Origin: Actinospineispora eucalypti | Lineage (GTDB): Bacteria > Actinomycetota > Actinomycetes > Mycobacteriales > Pseudonocardiaceae | Assembly: GCA_014208095.1 (NCBI GenBank) | Contig: JACHMT010000002.1 | Span: 558,001 to 622,000, forward strand | Direction of reading: 5' to 3' | DNA: 64,000 bases | Part shown: positions 7,400 through 18,205 of the stretch, in pieces | Layout of the letters: every line of letters begins with the position of its first letter | Position numbering within the stretch: the stretch's first letter is position 1 | Translations under genes and position numbers: made by a program | The notes under the pieces: generated by a model | What the model was told of the DNA's origin: nothing | The model's input: only the letters and a program-made list of their open reading frames with translations | Databases searched by the model: none

Positions 7400-7807
7400 A
7401 TGGATATCACGATTCACGCGAGCTTCCTGCCGCACACCGACCCGGACTCCGCCCTCAACTTCTACCGGGACATTCTCGGCTTCGAGGTGCGCAACAACGT
7501 CGGTTACAACGGCATGCACTGGATCACGGTCGGCCCGGCCGGCCAGGACACCGCCATCGTGCTGTTCCCGCCGGAGGCGACTCCGGGGCTCACCGACGAC
7601 GAGCGGAAGACCATCTCCGAGATGATGGCCAAGGGCACCTTCGGCAGCATCAGCCTGGCCACCAAGGACCTCGACAGCGTCTTCGACCGGCTGCAGGCCG
7701 CCGGCGCCGAGGTCGTCCAGGAGCCGACCGAGCAGCCGTACGGCGCCCGCGACTGCGCCTTCCGCGACCCCTTCGGCAACCACATCCGCATCGAGCACCT
7801 GCGCTGA
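7400..7807 (+). CDS. VOC (glyoxalase/bleomycin-resistance) family protein
   Basis: A 135-residue single VOC module. Two beta-alpha-beta-beta-beta repeats are visible: IHASFLPHTDPDSALNFYRD, then ILGFEV; and GSISLATKDLDSVFDRLQAA, then GAEVVQEP. It ends in the metal-ligand region AFRDPFGNHIRIEHL. Such proteins bind metal and act as glyoxalases, dioxygenases or drug-sequestering proteins. Its neighbours are an AraC regulator (5 bp upstream) and a UvrA-like ATPase (33 bp downstream), which points to drug or electrophile stress rather than central metabolism. Confidence 0.88.
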   Translation: MDITIHASFLPHTDPDSALNFYRDILGFEVRNNVGYNGMHWITVGPAGQDTAIVLFPPEATPGLTDDERKTISEMMAKGTFGSISLATKDLDSVFDRLQAAGAEVVQEPTEQPYGARDCAFRDPFGNHIRIEHLR

Positions 7808-7840
7808 ACCCTGCCTGACCCGTTCCTGGATGGAGAACTC

Positions 7841-10237
<2,397 letters not shown>

Positions 10238-10250
10238 CCGCCCGACCCCA

Positions 10251-10308
10251 CCCGCGAGTCGACAGTCTGAGCACAACCAACGATGTGCCAGAACCGCCGA
10301 CTCGCGGG
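10251..10308. terminator. Perfect 11-bp inverted repeat after the UvrA-like gene
   Basis: CCCGCGAGTCG (10251-10261) and CGACTCGCGGG (10298-10308) flank a 36-nt loop that holds a smaller GCAC/GTGC stem. It starts 14 bp after the UvrA-like stop. It may be a bidirectional terminator, since a minus-strand gene ends at 10361. One arm recurs at 62046-62056. Confidence 0.5.
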
Positions 10309-10360
10309 ATTGACGTTCGGCCCGATAATCTACATTATGTCAAGTAGCCCGGTAGTGGAC

Positions 10361-10570
10361 CTACTTGGTGCCCTGTCCCGGCACCAACGCATTGATCGCC
10401 GAGGGTGAGTCGTGGTCGACGAGTTCTTCGAGCTGCTCCGCGACACGGTTGATCGCCGAGGCGATGGCCAGTAACGCTCGCACCTGCGCGGCGGCGGGAA
10501 GGTTGGCGTTCAGGTTCTGGTGCGCAACCACCTCGTGCTGGCCCGGCCCGATCATGTAGTCGTCGCTCAC
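10361..10570 (-). CDS. Small conserved-looking protein, unknown function
   Basis: A 69-residue ORF with GTG start at 10570 and GGGAG eleven bases upstream. The product begins VSDDYMIGPGQHEVVAHQNL. It carries an amphipathic helix (PAAAQVRALLAIASAINRVA, then EQLEEL) and has no cysteine, signal peptide or known motif. Codon bias fits real coding. It lies downstream of the SDR gene on the same strand with about 110 bp between, so it could be separate. I do not recognise a family. Confidence 0.55.
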   Translation of the reverse strand: MSDDYMIGPGQHEVVAHQNLNANLPAAAQVRALLAIASAINRVAEQLEELVDHDSPSAINALVPGQGTK

Positions 10571-10684
10571 GACTGATTGCTCTCCCTGGTCTCGCGGCCA
10601 CGCGGATGGCCGGCCGGCCCGCCGCGGAACCCCATCGTTGCCGGCCGGGTCGGTTCGCGTGAGCGGTTTGGCGAAATCAGCCGG

Positions 10685-11395
10685 TTACCAGGCGAGCGTG
10701 CCCCGGGCGTCGAAGCAGGTGCCGGTCGGGCCGTCGGGGCCGATCTGCGCCATCCGGACGATGATCTCGGCGCCCTGTTGGACGGTTTGTGCGCCTGACC
10801 CCCGGTTCAGGTCGGTGCCGGTGAACCCGGGCTCCACCGCGTTGACCCGAATGTCCGGGAACGCCTTGGCGTACTGCACGGTGAGCATGTTGACCGCCGC
10901 CTTGGACGCCGGATACGCGACACCCTCGTAGTTGTAGGCCCGGACGCCCGGGGTGGCCACGCGGCTCACCGAGGCCAATCCGCTGCTCACGTTCACCACG
11001 ACCGGCGCGGCGGACCGCCGCAGCAACGGCAGGAACGCGTGCAGTACCCGCACCATGCCGATCACATTGGTGTCGAGGGTGCTGCGCATCAGCTCGGCGG
11101 TCAGGTCCGCCGCGCCGATGACCGTGTTGTCGTCGGTCCACTCCGGTGCGATGCCGGCGTTGTTGACCAGGACGTCCAGTCCTCCCCCGGCCTCCACCAG
11201 CTTGGCCGCGGCGGCCACCGATGCGTCGTCGGTGACGTCCAGCTGAACCGCCCGCGCGCCCACCAGCGCGGCGGCCCGCTCCCCTCGCTCGGCGTCCCGG
11301 CTGCCGAGGTAGACCTGGTGGCCCACGGCGACGAGCTGGCGGGCGGCCTCGAAGCCGAGGCCCTTGTTGGCCCCGGTGATCAGAATCGTTGTCAT
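10685..11395 (-). CDS. Short-chain dehydrogenase/reductase
   Basis: A 236-residue classical SDR. It has the NAD(P)-binding TGANKGLG at the N-terminus, DVT after strand 3, NNAG (LDVLVNNAGIAPEW), catalytic Ser in NVSSGLAS and the YPASK catalytic pair. The PG motif VEPGFTGTDLNRG follows. The Arg-bearing segment GSRDAERG after strand 2 favours NADP(H). It is a single gene; an operator-like palindrome (TAGAG-N4-CTCTA) lies 18 bp before the start, suggesting TetR control by a regulator not in this window. The substrate is unknown. Confidence 0.9.
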   Translation of the reverse strand: MTTILITGANKGLGFEAARQLVAVGHQVYLGSRDAERGERAAALVGARAVQLDVTDDASVAAAAKLVEAGGGLDVLVNNAGIAPEWTDDNTVIGAADLTAELMRSTLDTNVIGMVRVLHAFLPLLRRSAAPVVVNVSSGLASVSRVATPGVRAYNYEGVAYPASKAAVNMLTVQYAKAFPDIRVNAVEPGFTGTDLNRGSGAQTVQQGAEIIVRMAQIGPDGPTGTCFDARGTLAW

Positions 11396-11412
11396 ACCTC
11401 GAAGCTAGAATT

Positions 11413-11426
11413 TAGAGTGCGCTCTA
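11413..11426. promoter_or_regulatory. TAGAG-N4-CTCTA palindrome before the SDR gene
   Basis: TAGAGTGCGCTCTA has 5-bp complementary arms and lies 18 bp upstream of the SDR start, overlapping where the promoter -10 should be. The form matches TetR-family operators; no TetR gene is adjacent. Confidence 0.5.
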
Positions 11427-11428
11427 GG

Positions 11429-12769
11429 TCAAGCGCGAAGGTGAACCCTGACCACGTGGGCCGTGATGCGGTCGACCAGGCCGGCCAGCCGGGCGCGGTC
11501 CGGCGGCGCGTCCGGCTCCCCCCGGAGCTGGATCCCCGCCTCGACGACCAGGCTCACCGGCTCGTGGGCGGTTAGCCGGAGGGTCTCGATCGCCCCGACG
11601 GCCCGGCACCCCGGGCGGCCGGCGACCTGGACGCCCTCCGACCCGGGCTGGCACCGCGCATCGCCCACGGACTCGAACCGCAGCGAGTAGCGCAGGCCCG
11701 CGTCGGTAGCCACCAGGCACGCCCCGGACGGCGCGGCGGCAAAGGTCGGGGGCGAGCCGAACAGGTCCGAGGGGGCGTCGCGCAACATCGCGCAGACCTG
11801 GTCGGCCGCCTCGGGCGACGGATGGGCCGCCGTGGCGAGCAGAGCCTCCCGGCCAACCGGAGCGGCCACCGGCCGGGGCGCGCGGCAGCGAGCGAGGTCG
11901 GTGGGTTGGACGCCGCAGGCGAGCGGGCGCACGTCGTCCGGATCGCCGAGTGTGATGCCGAGCCGGGGCGGCGCGGGGGGCGCCGGCGGGGCCGGTTGGA
12001 ACAGCGCCCGGCGGACGTGGTCCATGGCCCGGCGGGCCTCCTCGCAGCCGCCGTTGCCGATGGTGAGCACGACCCCGCCGTCCGCCACCGTGCAGGACGG
12101 GTCGCCCTCGCCCAGCCGTTCCGCGGTGTCCGGCGCCGGGGCGTAGCTGGTCTCCAGGCTGAGGTAGCCGAGCTGGTCGGCGAGCTTCCCGGCGCACGAG
12201 TCGGCGCCCGCCGGCTCGTCCTCCCGCCCGCCGGTGGGCTCCCAGACCTCGACACCCGGCACCGTTCGCAACAGGTCGCACGCGGTGCGCCGGGCCAGCC
12301 CGTCCGCCGGGCCGCGTCGGCTCGCGGTGGCCGGCCGCCGCATCATGCGGGCCGCACGCTCGGCCAGCGCGCGAGCCTCGGCGCATCCTCCGGTCGGATC
12401 CGGCGCGGCCATCTCGATCGCCCTGGTGGCGGAGATCGGCAGGTCGACCCGGCAGCTCGGCCGGCCACCGAAGCGGCGCTGGTAGCCGACCAGCCCCGCG
12501 ACCGCGACCGGAGCCGAGGCCAGCCGGGTGGCGGTGCCGAACGGCGCGGCCACCCGCACGGTGAGCCGGCCGGCGGGGCGCTCCAGCTCGCAGGTATGTG
12601 GGCGGCTCAGCCGGACCGAACCCGGCTCGCCATGGAGCGGGGCGCACGGGTCGAACTCGGCGAGCGCCCAGTCCGCCGGTTGCTCGGGGATCGGGCCGCC
12701 GGCGGGCGAGTTGCATCCGGCGGCCACCAGCAGGCCCACGGTGATCAGAAACCACCGCGCGCGGGTCAT
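11429..12769 (-). CDS. Cys-rich lipoprotein of unknown function
   Basis: A 446-residue protein with a type II signal peptide: MTRARWFLITVGLLVAAGCN, lipobox VAAGC, acylated Cys19. The exported part has many cysteines and looks like repeated modules. One module ends GGCAEARALAERAARMM (about residue 135) and the next ends NGGCEEARRAMDHVRRALF (about residue 255). A proline-rich linker (PAPPAPPAPPR) and a third Cys-containing part follow. Regular Cys spacing suggests disulfides outside the membrane. The start ATG 12769 overlaps the upstream lipoprotein stop as ATGA, so the two are translationally coupled. I do not recognise the family; it may resemble sensor-type lipoproteins of actinobacteria. 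Confidence 0.75.
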   Translation of the reverse strand: MTRARWFLITVGLLVAAGCNSPAGGPIPEQPADWALAEFDPCAPLHGEPGSVRLSRPHTCELERPAGRLTVRVAAPFGTATRLASAPVAVAGLVGYQRRFGGRPSCRVDLPISATRAIEMAAPDPTGGCAEARALAERAARMMRRPATASRRGPADGLARRTACDLLRTVPGVEVWEPTGGREDEPAGADSCAGKLADQLGYLSLETSYAPAPDTAERLGEGDPSCTVADGGVVLTIGNGGCEEARRAMDHVRRALFQPAPPAPPAPPRLGITLGDPDDVRPLACGVQPTDLARCRAPRPVAAPVGREALLATAAHPSPEAADQVCAMLRDAPSDLFGSPPTFAAAPSGACLVATDAGLRYSLRFESVGDARCQPGSEGVQVAGRPGCRAVGAIETLRLTAHEPVSLVVEAGIQLRGEPDAPPDRARLAGLVDRITAHVVRVHLRA

Positions 12770-13494
12770 CGGCATTCGCCGGGGATGTCGCAGGCGGAGT
12801 CCTGCAACCACGGCGACCGGTTCACCGGGACCGGGCTTGGGTCGAAGTCACGGGCGGTCAGGGTGAAGCCGCTGATCCGCAGGCCGGCGCGCAGCCTGTC
12901 CCGCTCCGGGACGGCTTCACAGGGCCGGCCGGCCGTGTCGTCCGGGCGCCCGCAGCTCAGGTCGTTGCGGGCGAGCAGATCGATCGCGTCGTCGGCGGGG
13001 CGGGGCGTGCCGGTGCCGTCCCAGCTCTTGGTCAGGATGAGGGTCCGCCCGTGGGTGGCGCCCGCCGGTCCGACCTCCTCCGAGTACTCGTACTTGGCGC
13101 TGGCCGGATAGCCCGTGTACACCCCGGAGACCAGGTCGAACCGCAGGTCGGCGAAGTTGGACCGGCCCAGCCGGAGACCGTCGGTGTACGGGATCGGCGC
13201 GTCGAACGTGGGGTCCGTGCTGGTCACGGTGTAAATGTCCACCTGGCCGGCGTGGTCAACCACGGCCTGCACCACGAACTCCGGGCGTCGCCAGACCCAT
13301 TCGACGAACTCGCCGCCCGGCACGGGACGCTTGGCCAGCGGCCCGCCGAGCCGGTCGACGTAGGTGCTGACCTGCACCCCCGCTTCCAGGCCCCGCACCA
13401 CCTGGACCGAGTCCTCGGCCGGCGTGCAGCCGGCCTGGAACATCGCCACAACGCACCCGCACAACACCCATCGCACGACGCCGCGCCCGTCCAT
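12766..13494 (-). CDS. Lipoprotein, ETEC_3214-like domain
   Basis: A 242-residue lipoprotein with a signal sequence ending in the lipobox QAGC (VLCGCVVAMFQAGCTP). The exported region has VSTYVDRLGGPLAKRP and WVWRRPEFVVQAVVDHAGQV, a pattern I associate with the ETEC_3214 family, of unknown role. Further down lie SGVYTGYPASAKYEYSEEVG and a C-terminal pair of cysteines. The start at ATG 13494 has GGAGG six bases upstream; an in-frame GTG at 13506 is less likely. It is first in a two-gene operon with the larger lipoprotein. The family name is moderately confident, the lipoprotein call strong. Confidence 0.75.
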   Translation of the reverse strand: MDGRGVVRWVLCGCVVAMFQAGCTPAEDSVQVVRGLEAGVQVSTYVDRLGGPLAKRPVPGGEFVEWVWRRPEFVVQAVVDHAGQVDIYTVTSTDPTFDAPIPYTDGLRLGRSNFADLRFDLVSGVYTGYPASAKYEYSEEVGPAGATHGRTLILTKSWDGTGTPRPADDAIDLLARNDLSCGRPDDTAGRPCEAVPERDRLRAGLRISGFTLTARDFDPSPVPVNRSPWLQDSACDIPGECR

Positions 13495-13615
13495 CCCGGC
13501 CTCCACTTGGCGAACCCTTGGCGAACCGTTTCGCGGTGGACGACCCGGCTTGGGCCGTTCCGGTTGTGGCGCACCGGTAACTCAGCCTGGGTGCCGGACG
13601 CACGGGAGGGGTTCC

Positions 13616-14836
13616 TCAACGAGGCGTGACCACCACCGGCAGGGTGTCCAGCATGCGGTGCACCAGGTTCGGGTGGAACCGGGGGCGCTCCCCCGGCGCC
13701 GGTCGGACCTCGGGGAAGCGGCGCAGGAAGGTCCGCGTGGCGATGCGCGTCTCCGCCCTGGCCAGGGTGGCGCCGGGGCAGAGGTGCGGTCCCCGGCCGA
13801 ACGCCAGATGCTCCTTGATGTTCTCCCGCCCGGCCCGGAAATCGCCGGGGCAGCCGAACCGGCGCTCGTCCCGGTTCGCGGAGGCGAACGCCACCAGCAG
13901 CCGGGTGTTCGCCGGGATGGTCACGCCGCCCAGCTCCACCTCCCGGGTGGTACGCCGGAACCAGGCCTGGATCGGGCTCTGCATGCGCAGCGTCTCCTCG
14001 ATCACCGCATCCAGGAAGGCATCGTCGGCGCGCGCCCCGGCCAGGTCCTCCGGGTGGGCCAGCAGGTGGTGCATGGTCGTGCCGATCAGCCCGGCGCTGG
14101 TGCGGGAACCGGCCACCGGCAGGAAGCTCACGATGGACATCAGCTCCTCGTCGGCGATGGGGTCCTCGGCGTCCCGCTGCGCCTGTACCAGGTCGGAGAG
14201 CAGGTCGTCGGTGCGCCGTTCCCGCCGCTGGGCGATCTGCGCCTCGAAGTACCGCTCGGCGTCCACGTACTGGCCGATCAGCTCCAGGTCCTGTTCCTCG
14301 GTGACCTGCTCGCCCAGCCGCGCGAGCACCGCGTCGGACCACCCGTTGAACCGCGCCCGGTCCTCCCGGGCCACGCCGAGCGACTCGCCGATCACCATGA
14401 CCGGCAGCTGCAACGCCACCTGTTGGGCGTAGTCGATCACGCCGGTGGGGTCCAGCCCGTCCATGATCTCGTCGCACAGCCGCTGCACCACGCCCTCCAG
14501 CTGGCGCACCCGGCGCACGGAGAAGCCCTTCTGCACCGCCGTTCGTACCCGCCGGTGCACCGGCGGGTCGGTGAACCCGAGCGTCGGCACCCAGCGGTAA
14601 CCGCCCTCGGCCAGCGCGGCCTCCTTCTCCGGCGTGGCGGGCAGGAAGGACAGCCCGGTGCCGAACTCCAGCTCGCTGGAGAAGGTCTGGGGGTCGAGCA
14701 CGATCCGGCTCACGTCCTCGTACCGGGTCACCAGGTACGCGTTCATGCCCGGGACCTCGAACGCCGGGGCGTGGTCGCGCAGCCCTCGGAAGAACTCCCA
14801 CGGCTCCTCCAGCACCGCCGGGTCGAGTGCGGTCAT
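13616..14836 (-). CDS. Cytochrome P450
   Basis: A 406-residue bacterial P450. It has the I-helix segment PVAGSRTSAGLIG, where the usual acidic residue before the conserved Thr is Arg (A-G-S-R-T). The K-helix ExxR is EETLR, and the haem loop is AFGRGPHLCPGATLA near residue 347 with the ligand Cys. The Asp/Glu-to-Arg change next to the catalytic Thr is unusual and may alter proton delivery. ATG 14836 overlaps the stop of the upstream gene (ATGA), making it the last gene of a three-gene operon with a PEP-utilizer-like and an AttH-like protein. The substrate is unknown. Confidence 0.92.
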   Translation of the reverse strand: MTALDPAVLEEPWEFFRGLRDHAPAFEVPGMNAYLVTRYEDVSRIVLDPQTFSSELEFGTGLSFLPATPEKEAALAEGGYRWVPTLGFTDPPVHRRVRTAVQKGFSVRRVRQLEGVVQRLCDEIMDGLDPTGVIDYAQQVALQLPVMVIGESLGVAREDRARFNGWSDAVLARLGEQVTEEQDLELIGQYVDAERYFEAQIAQRRERRTDDLLSDLVQAQRDAEDPIADEELMSIVSFLPVAGSRTSAGLIGTTMHHLLAHPEDLAGARADDAFLDAVIEETLRMQSPIQAWFRRTTREVELGGVTIPANTRLLVAFASANRDERRFGCPGDFRAGRENIKEHLAFGRGPHLCPGATLARAETRIATRTFLRRFPEVRPAPGERPRFHPNLVHRMLDTLPVVVTPR

Positions 14837-16440
14837 GGCGCGGTCCCTTCGCTCGGCGCACGTTTCAGCAGCTCGACCGTGCCGGCGGTGCCGTCCACCC
14901 GGACCCGGTCGCCGGTGCGCAGCCGGTGACTGCCGGTGCGGGTGTTCACCACGCAGGGAATGCCCAGCTCGCGGGCAACCACGGCGGCGTGGCTGAGCTG
15001 GCCGCCGATGTCCACCACCAGCGCGCCGGACAGGAACATGATCGCCGCCCAGCTCGGGTCGGTGGTCGGCGTGACAAGCACCTCGCCCGGCTCGACGTCG
15101 GTGAACGACGGGTCGTGCACCACCCGGACCAGGCCTTCGGCCACTCCGGCGCTCACCCCGATGCCGTGCACCGTCTCCTCGTCCGCATCGTCCGACCCGC
15201 CCGCGCCGCCGGCCGGGGTGGTGGCCGGGACGCCCTGCCAGTTGCCCGGCAGCCGCAGCGCCGCGTACTCCCGGCCCCGGTCCCGCCGCCTGGTCACCAG
15301 CTCGCGCGCGTCGCCGGGCGGCCCGTCGGCCAGCTCGGCGACGGTGAGCTGGAAGGCGTCGTCCGGGGCGTCCAACCGGCCGTCGGCGGCGAGGTGCTCG
15401 CCCAACCGCCGCACGGCTCCCCTGGCCACGTCCAGCGACTGCAGGAACGACCGCTTGCCGACGCCGCGCAGCGGGATGGTGCGTTCCGCGTACCGCAGCA
15501 ACAGTCGGGCGGCCGGCCGCTGGGCCGGCGGGAGCGCGGCCAGCACCTGGCGCCGCAGGTCGGGCAGCCGCTCGCGGGCGCGCTGCTCGCGCAGCACCGG
15601 GCTGTCCGAGTCGGGGCGCTCGGCGTACTCGGCGATCATCCGGGTCACCGGGGCCGGGTCCTCCCGCCAGACGTGGCTGGACGCCTCGCCCTCCAGCGGG
15701 CCGTGGAAGCCGTGGTTGGCCACCACCTGGTCCACCGTCCCGGCTCCCCGCGACGCCTGCCAGAGGTCGGTCACGATGGCCATCTCGGCCCCGCCGGTGC
15801 CGCTGAGCGCGCCGACGTCGCCAACCCCGGCCCGCTCGACCAGCTTGGTCAGCGCGACCAGCGTGGGCTGGACGGCCGCGAGCAGCGCGAGCGAGTGCCA
15901 GGTCAGCGAGTCGTCGAACCGGCGGACCGCGTCGCGGAGCAACTCGACGCAGGCGCCCGCGTCCAGCGAGGGCAGCCGCGCGATGCTGGCCCGCCACCAG
16001 GCGTCGATCTCCGGCGCGCGCCGGCGCACCCGGCCGGGCGCGATCAGTACGGACCGGGGCAGCTTGTAGGCGATCACCGGATAGCGGCGCCTGGTCGGCG
16101 CGAATGCCATGGTCTCCGGCACCCGGCCGAACATGTTCGCCACCACGTCCGGCCCGCTGGTGCCGGGCATCCGGTCGCCGATGGACGCCAGGTACTCCAT
16201 GCGGATGGCGATCCGGCCGTGGAACGGGCGCACGATCAGCGGGAAGTCCCGCCGGTCACGGGCGGAGAACATGCCCATCAGGAAGGCCACCTCGCGGGGC
16301 ATCCGGTCCCCGGTGGCGCCCCACATGCTCCAGCTCAGCGGGCTCAGCACGCCCGGCGCGGCCTCCCCCACGTTGTCCGTGGACCAGTGCTGGTCGGGTG
16401 CCCCCGGCCGGTGCAGGATGTCCCACGACTCACCGGCCAT
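14833..16440 (-). CDS. PEP-utilizing-enzyme-like protein lacking the ATP-grasp domain
   Basis: A 535-residue protein. Residues about 1-400 resemble the central domain of rifampin phosphotransferase/PEP-synthase-like proteins (VLSPLSWSMWGATGDRM, RMEYLASIGDRMP). Residues about 430-520 form the phosphohistidine swivel domain with DIGGQLSHAAVVARELGIPC, in which His is the usual phosphate carrier. The roughly 300-residue N-terminal ATP-grasp domain that charges this His in complete enzymes is missing, and no ATP-grasp gene lies nearby. A Gly/Asp-rich linker (TPAGGAGGSDDADEE) joins the two parts. It either has a separate partner or works as a binding or partitioning protein. Genes on both sides overlap it. 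Confidence 0.75.
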   Translation of the reverse strand: MAGESWDILHRPGAPDQHWSTDNVGEAAPGVLSPLSWSMWGATGDRMPREVAFLMGMFSARDRRDFPLIVRPFHGRIAIRMEYLASIGDRMPGTSGPDVVANMFGRVPETMAFAPTRRRYPVIAYKLPRSVLIAPGRVRRRAPEIDAWWRASIARLPSLDAGACVELLRDAVRRFDDSLTWHSLALLAAVQPTLVALTKLVERAGVGDVGALSGTGGAEMAIVTDLWQASRGAGTVDQVVANHGFHGPLEGEASSHVWREDPAPVTRMIAEYAERPDSDSPVLREQRARERLPDLRRQVLAALPPAQRPAARLLLRYAERTIPLRGVGKRSFLQSLDVARGAVRRLGEHLAADGRLDAPDDAFQLTVAELADGPPGDARELVTRRRDRGREYAALRLPGNWQGVPATTPAGGAGGSDDADEETVHGIGVSAGVAEGLVRVVHDPSFTDVEPGEVLVTPTTDPSWAAIMFLSGALVVDIGGQLSHAAVVARELGIPCVVNTRTGSHRLRTGDRVRVDGTAGTVELLKRAPSEGTAP

Positions 16441-17464
16441 TGCGCCGCTGCTTCATCAGCCGGGCGAACTCGTCGTACCAGATGCCCTGGCAGGGGCCAT
16501 AACCGACGGCGCCGTCGGCGTCGGTCCACCGGACCACGCTGTCCCAGGTGCCGGCGTTCGGCCAGGACGGGATGGCGGCCAGGCCCAGCGCCTCGCCGGT
16601 GAACCGGTAGGCCACGCCGGTCTCGTCGGTGGCCTCGATGGTCTGCCGCACGGGCGCGGGCACCACCGGGTGCAGCTCGTCCACCCGCCGCCACACCCGG
16701 GTCAGCTCGCGCAGCTCGCCGTCCACGCAGACCCAGGCGAAGTGGTGGCCGGGCGCGCCGGCCGGCGGGGACAGCTCGGGCTGCCACACCGGCGAGCTGT
16801 CCGGAGCCTCGAAGCCGACCTGGTTGAACGCCAACCGCCGGCCCGGGAAGTACACCGGTGTCCAGGCGATCGGCGGGCTGTGCCGGCCGCCGCGTTGCTC
16901 GGTGCGGCTCTGCCGCCAGGAGCGGTCGCGCGGCATGTGGCAGTCCACGTCGTAGCGCCGCCCGCGCAGCGTCAGCTCGCCGACGCAGTGCATGAACTGC
17001 TCGCTGCCCCCGGGCTGGTCACCGGCGTGCAGGTTCTCCCCGGGGATGACCGCGCCCCGGGCGACCAGCGGGGTCACCGCCGTGTGCAGCAGGTCGAACG
17101 AGGTGTCGCCGTCGTCGGACCGGTAGGTGGTGCGCGCCTTGTGCCCCAGCTCGAGGAACTCGATGCGGAACCCGTTGGCGGCGGTGATCGTCTGCCCGCT
17201 GACCTCCGGGTACGGCATGGCCATCTGCCAGTCCAGGAACTCCACGTCCAGGTGGGCCGAGTTGTCCAGGCCCTGGAAGATGATCACGCTGCCCTGGGTC
17301 AGCGGGAAGAACGGCTGGTAGCGAAGGTAGGTGAACGCGCCGATGCCCGCCTCGGGCACCTGGAAGCCGAAGTAGTGGGTGTGCACGGTGGCCGGCTCCC
17401 ACGGGCCGCCGCCCGGCGTGACGCCGATCAGGTCCGTCTCCGGCTCGTGGACGGCCAACGCCAT
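16430..17464 (-). CDS. AttH/CrtC-like (DUF7064/7065-type) protein
   Basis: A 344-residue protein without signal peptide. The N-terminal half begins MALAVHEPETDLIGVTPGGG and contains YFGFQVPEAGIGAFTYLRYQ. The second half holds CHMPRDRSWRQSR, WTPVYFPGRRLAFNQVGFEA and HFAWVCVDGELREL, typical of the twin lipocalin-like fold of AttH and hydroxyneurosporene synthase (CrtC). CrtC hydrates isoprenoid double bonds; many relatives are uncharacterised. It is first in the operon with the PEP-utilizer-like protein and P450, and divergent from a TetR gene. A shared role in handling a hydrophobic compound is inferred. The start at ATG 17464 was chosen by homology; the frame is open 12 codons further. Confidence 0.7.
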   Translation of the reverse strand: MALAVHEPETDLIGVTPGGGPWEPATVHTHYFGFQVPEAGIGAFTYLRYQPFFPLTQGSVIIFQGLDNSAHLDVEFLDWQMAMPYPEVSGQTITAANGFRIEFLELGHKARTTYRSDDGDTSFDLLHTAVTPLVARGAVIPGENLHAGDQPGGSEQFMHCVGELTLRGRRYDVDCHMPRDRSWRQSRTEQRGGRHSPPIAWTPVYFPGRRLAFNQVGFEAPDSSPVWQPELSPPAGAPGHHFAWVCVDGELRELTRVWRRVDELHPVVPAPVRQTIEATDETGVAYRFTGEALGLAAIPSWPNAGTWDSVVRWTDADGAVGYGPCQGIWYDEFARLMKQRRNGR

Positions 17465-17483
17465 TCGGGGACCCGACCTCTCT

Positions 17484-17498
17484 GGGACCTGAAGTCCC
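17484..17498. promoter_or_regulatory. GGGAC-N5-GTCCC dyad between attH-like and tetR genes
   Basis: A 15-bp dyad GGGACCTGAAGTCCC lies in the 88-bp divergent promoter region, a likely TetR operator for both directions. Confidence 0.5.
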
Positions 17499-17552
17499 AC
17501 AAGCGAGACTCAAAGTGCGACCAACGGTATTGTGAGTACCAAGGAGGGTCAA

Positions 17553-18179
17553 GTGCCACTGAGCCCGGAGGACATCGAGGCCCGGCGGTTCGCCGCGCGC
17601 AAACGGGAGATCGTGGAGCGGGTGCTGCCGGTGGTGGAGCAGGGCCTCGGCGAGGACGGCAGCTACCTGAACCTGAAGTTGGACCGGATCCTGCACGGCG
17701 CCTCGCTGGCCAAGTCCACCTTCTACCGCTACTTCAAGGACAAGAACGAGCTGCTGCTGGCGCTGATCGACCCGGTGCTCGAGGACGTCCGGGTGGCCGC
17801 CACCCACCCGTTCGACCGGGGGTCGGCGCCCACGCTGGCCGAGCTGAGCGCCGACCTGCGGCGCAACTTCGACATCTACCGGCCGCACATTCCGCTGCTC
17901 AACGCGCTGGTGGAGATCTCCTACTCGGACCCGGCCATTCGCGCCCGCTTCCACCAGGGGTTCGCCGAGGTGCACCAGACCATCGGCCGGCACATCGCGG
18001 AGGGGCAACGCGCCGGGTTCGTGCGGGCCGAGGTGCACCCGGCCCAGACGGCCGCCTGGATCACCTGGATGGCCGAACGCGGCATGTCCCAGCTGGTAGC
18101 GAACGGCGACGCGGCCGAGCGCGACCGCCTCGCGGACAGCCTGGCCACCATGGTCTGGCACACCCTCTACGGCCGCTGA
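17553..18179 (+). CDS. TetR family regulator
   Basis: A 208-residue regulator with an N-terminal TetR HTH. Its recognition helix region is LDRILHGASLAKSTFYRYFK, then DKNELLLAL, and an all-helical ligand-binding domain of about 150 residues follows. GTG 17553 has a perfect AAGGAGG ribosome site; the in-frame GTG at 17532 has none. It is divergent from the P450/PEP-utilizer/AttH operon and probably represses it until the substrate is present. Confidence 0.9.
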   Translation: MPLSPEDIEARRFAARKREIVERVLPVVEQGLGEDGSYLNLKLDRILHGASLAKSTFYRYFKDKNELLLALIDPVLEDVRVAATHPFDRGSAPTLAELSADLRRNFDIYRPHIPLLNALVEISYSDPAIRARFHQGFAEVHQTIGRHIAEGQRAGFVRAEVHPAQTAAWITWMAERGMSQLVANGDAAERDRLADSLATMVWHTLYGR

Positions 18180-18205
18180 ACCCGAACAGTCCGCCGGCCG
18201 GCGTA

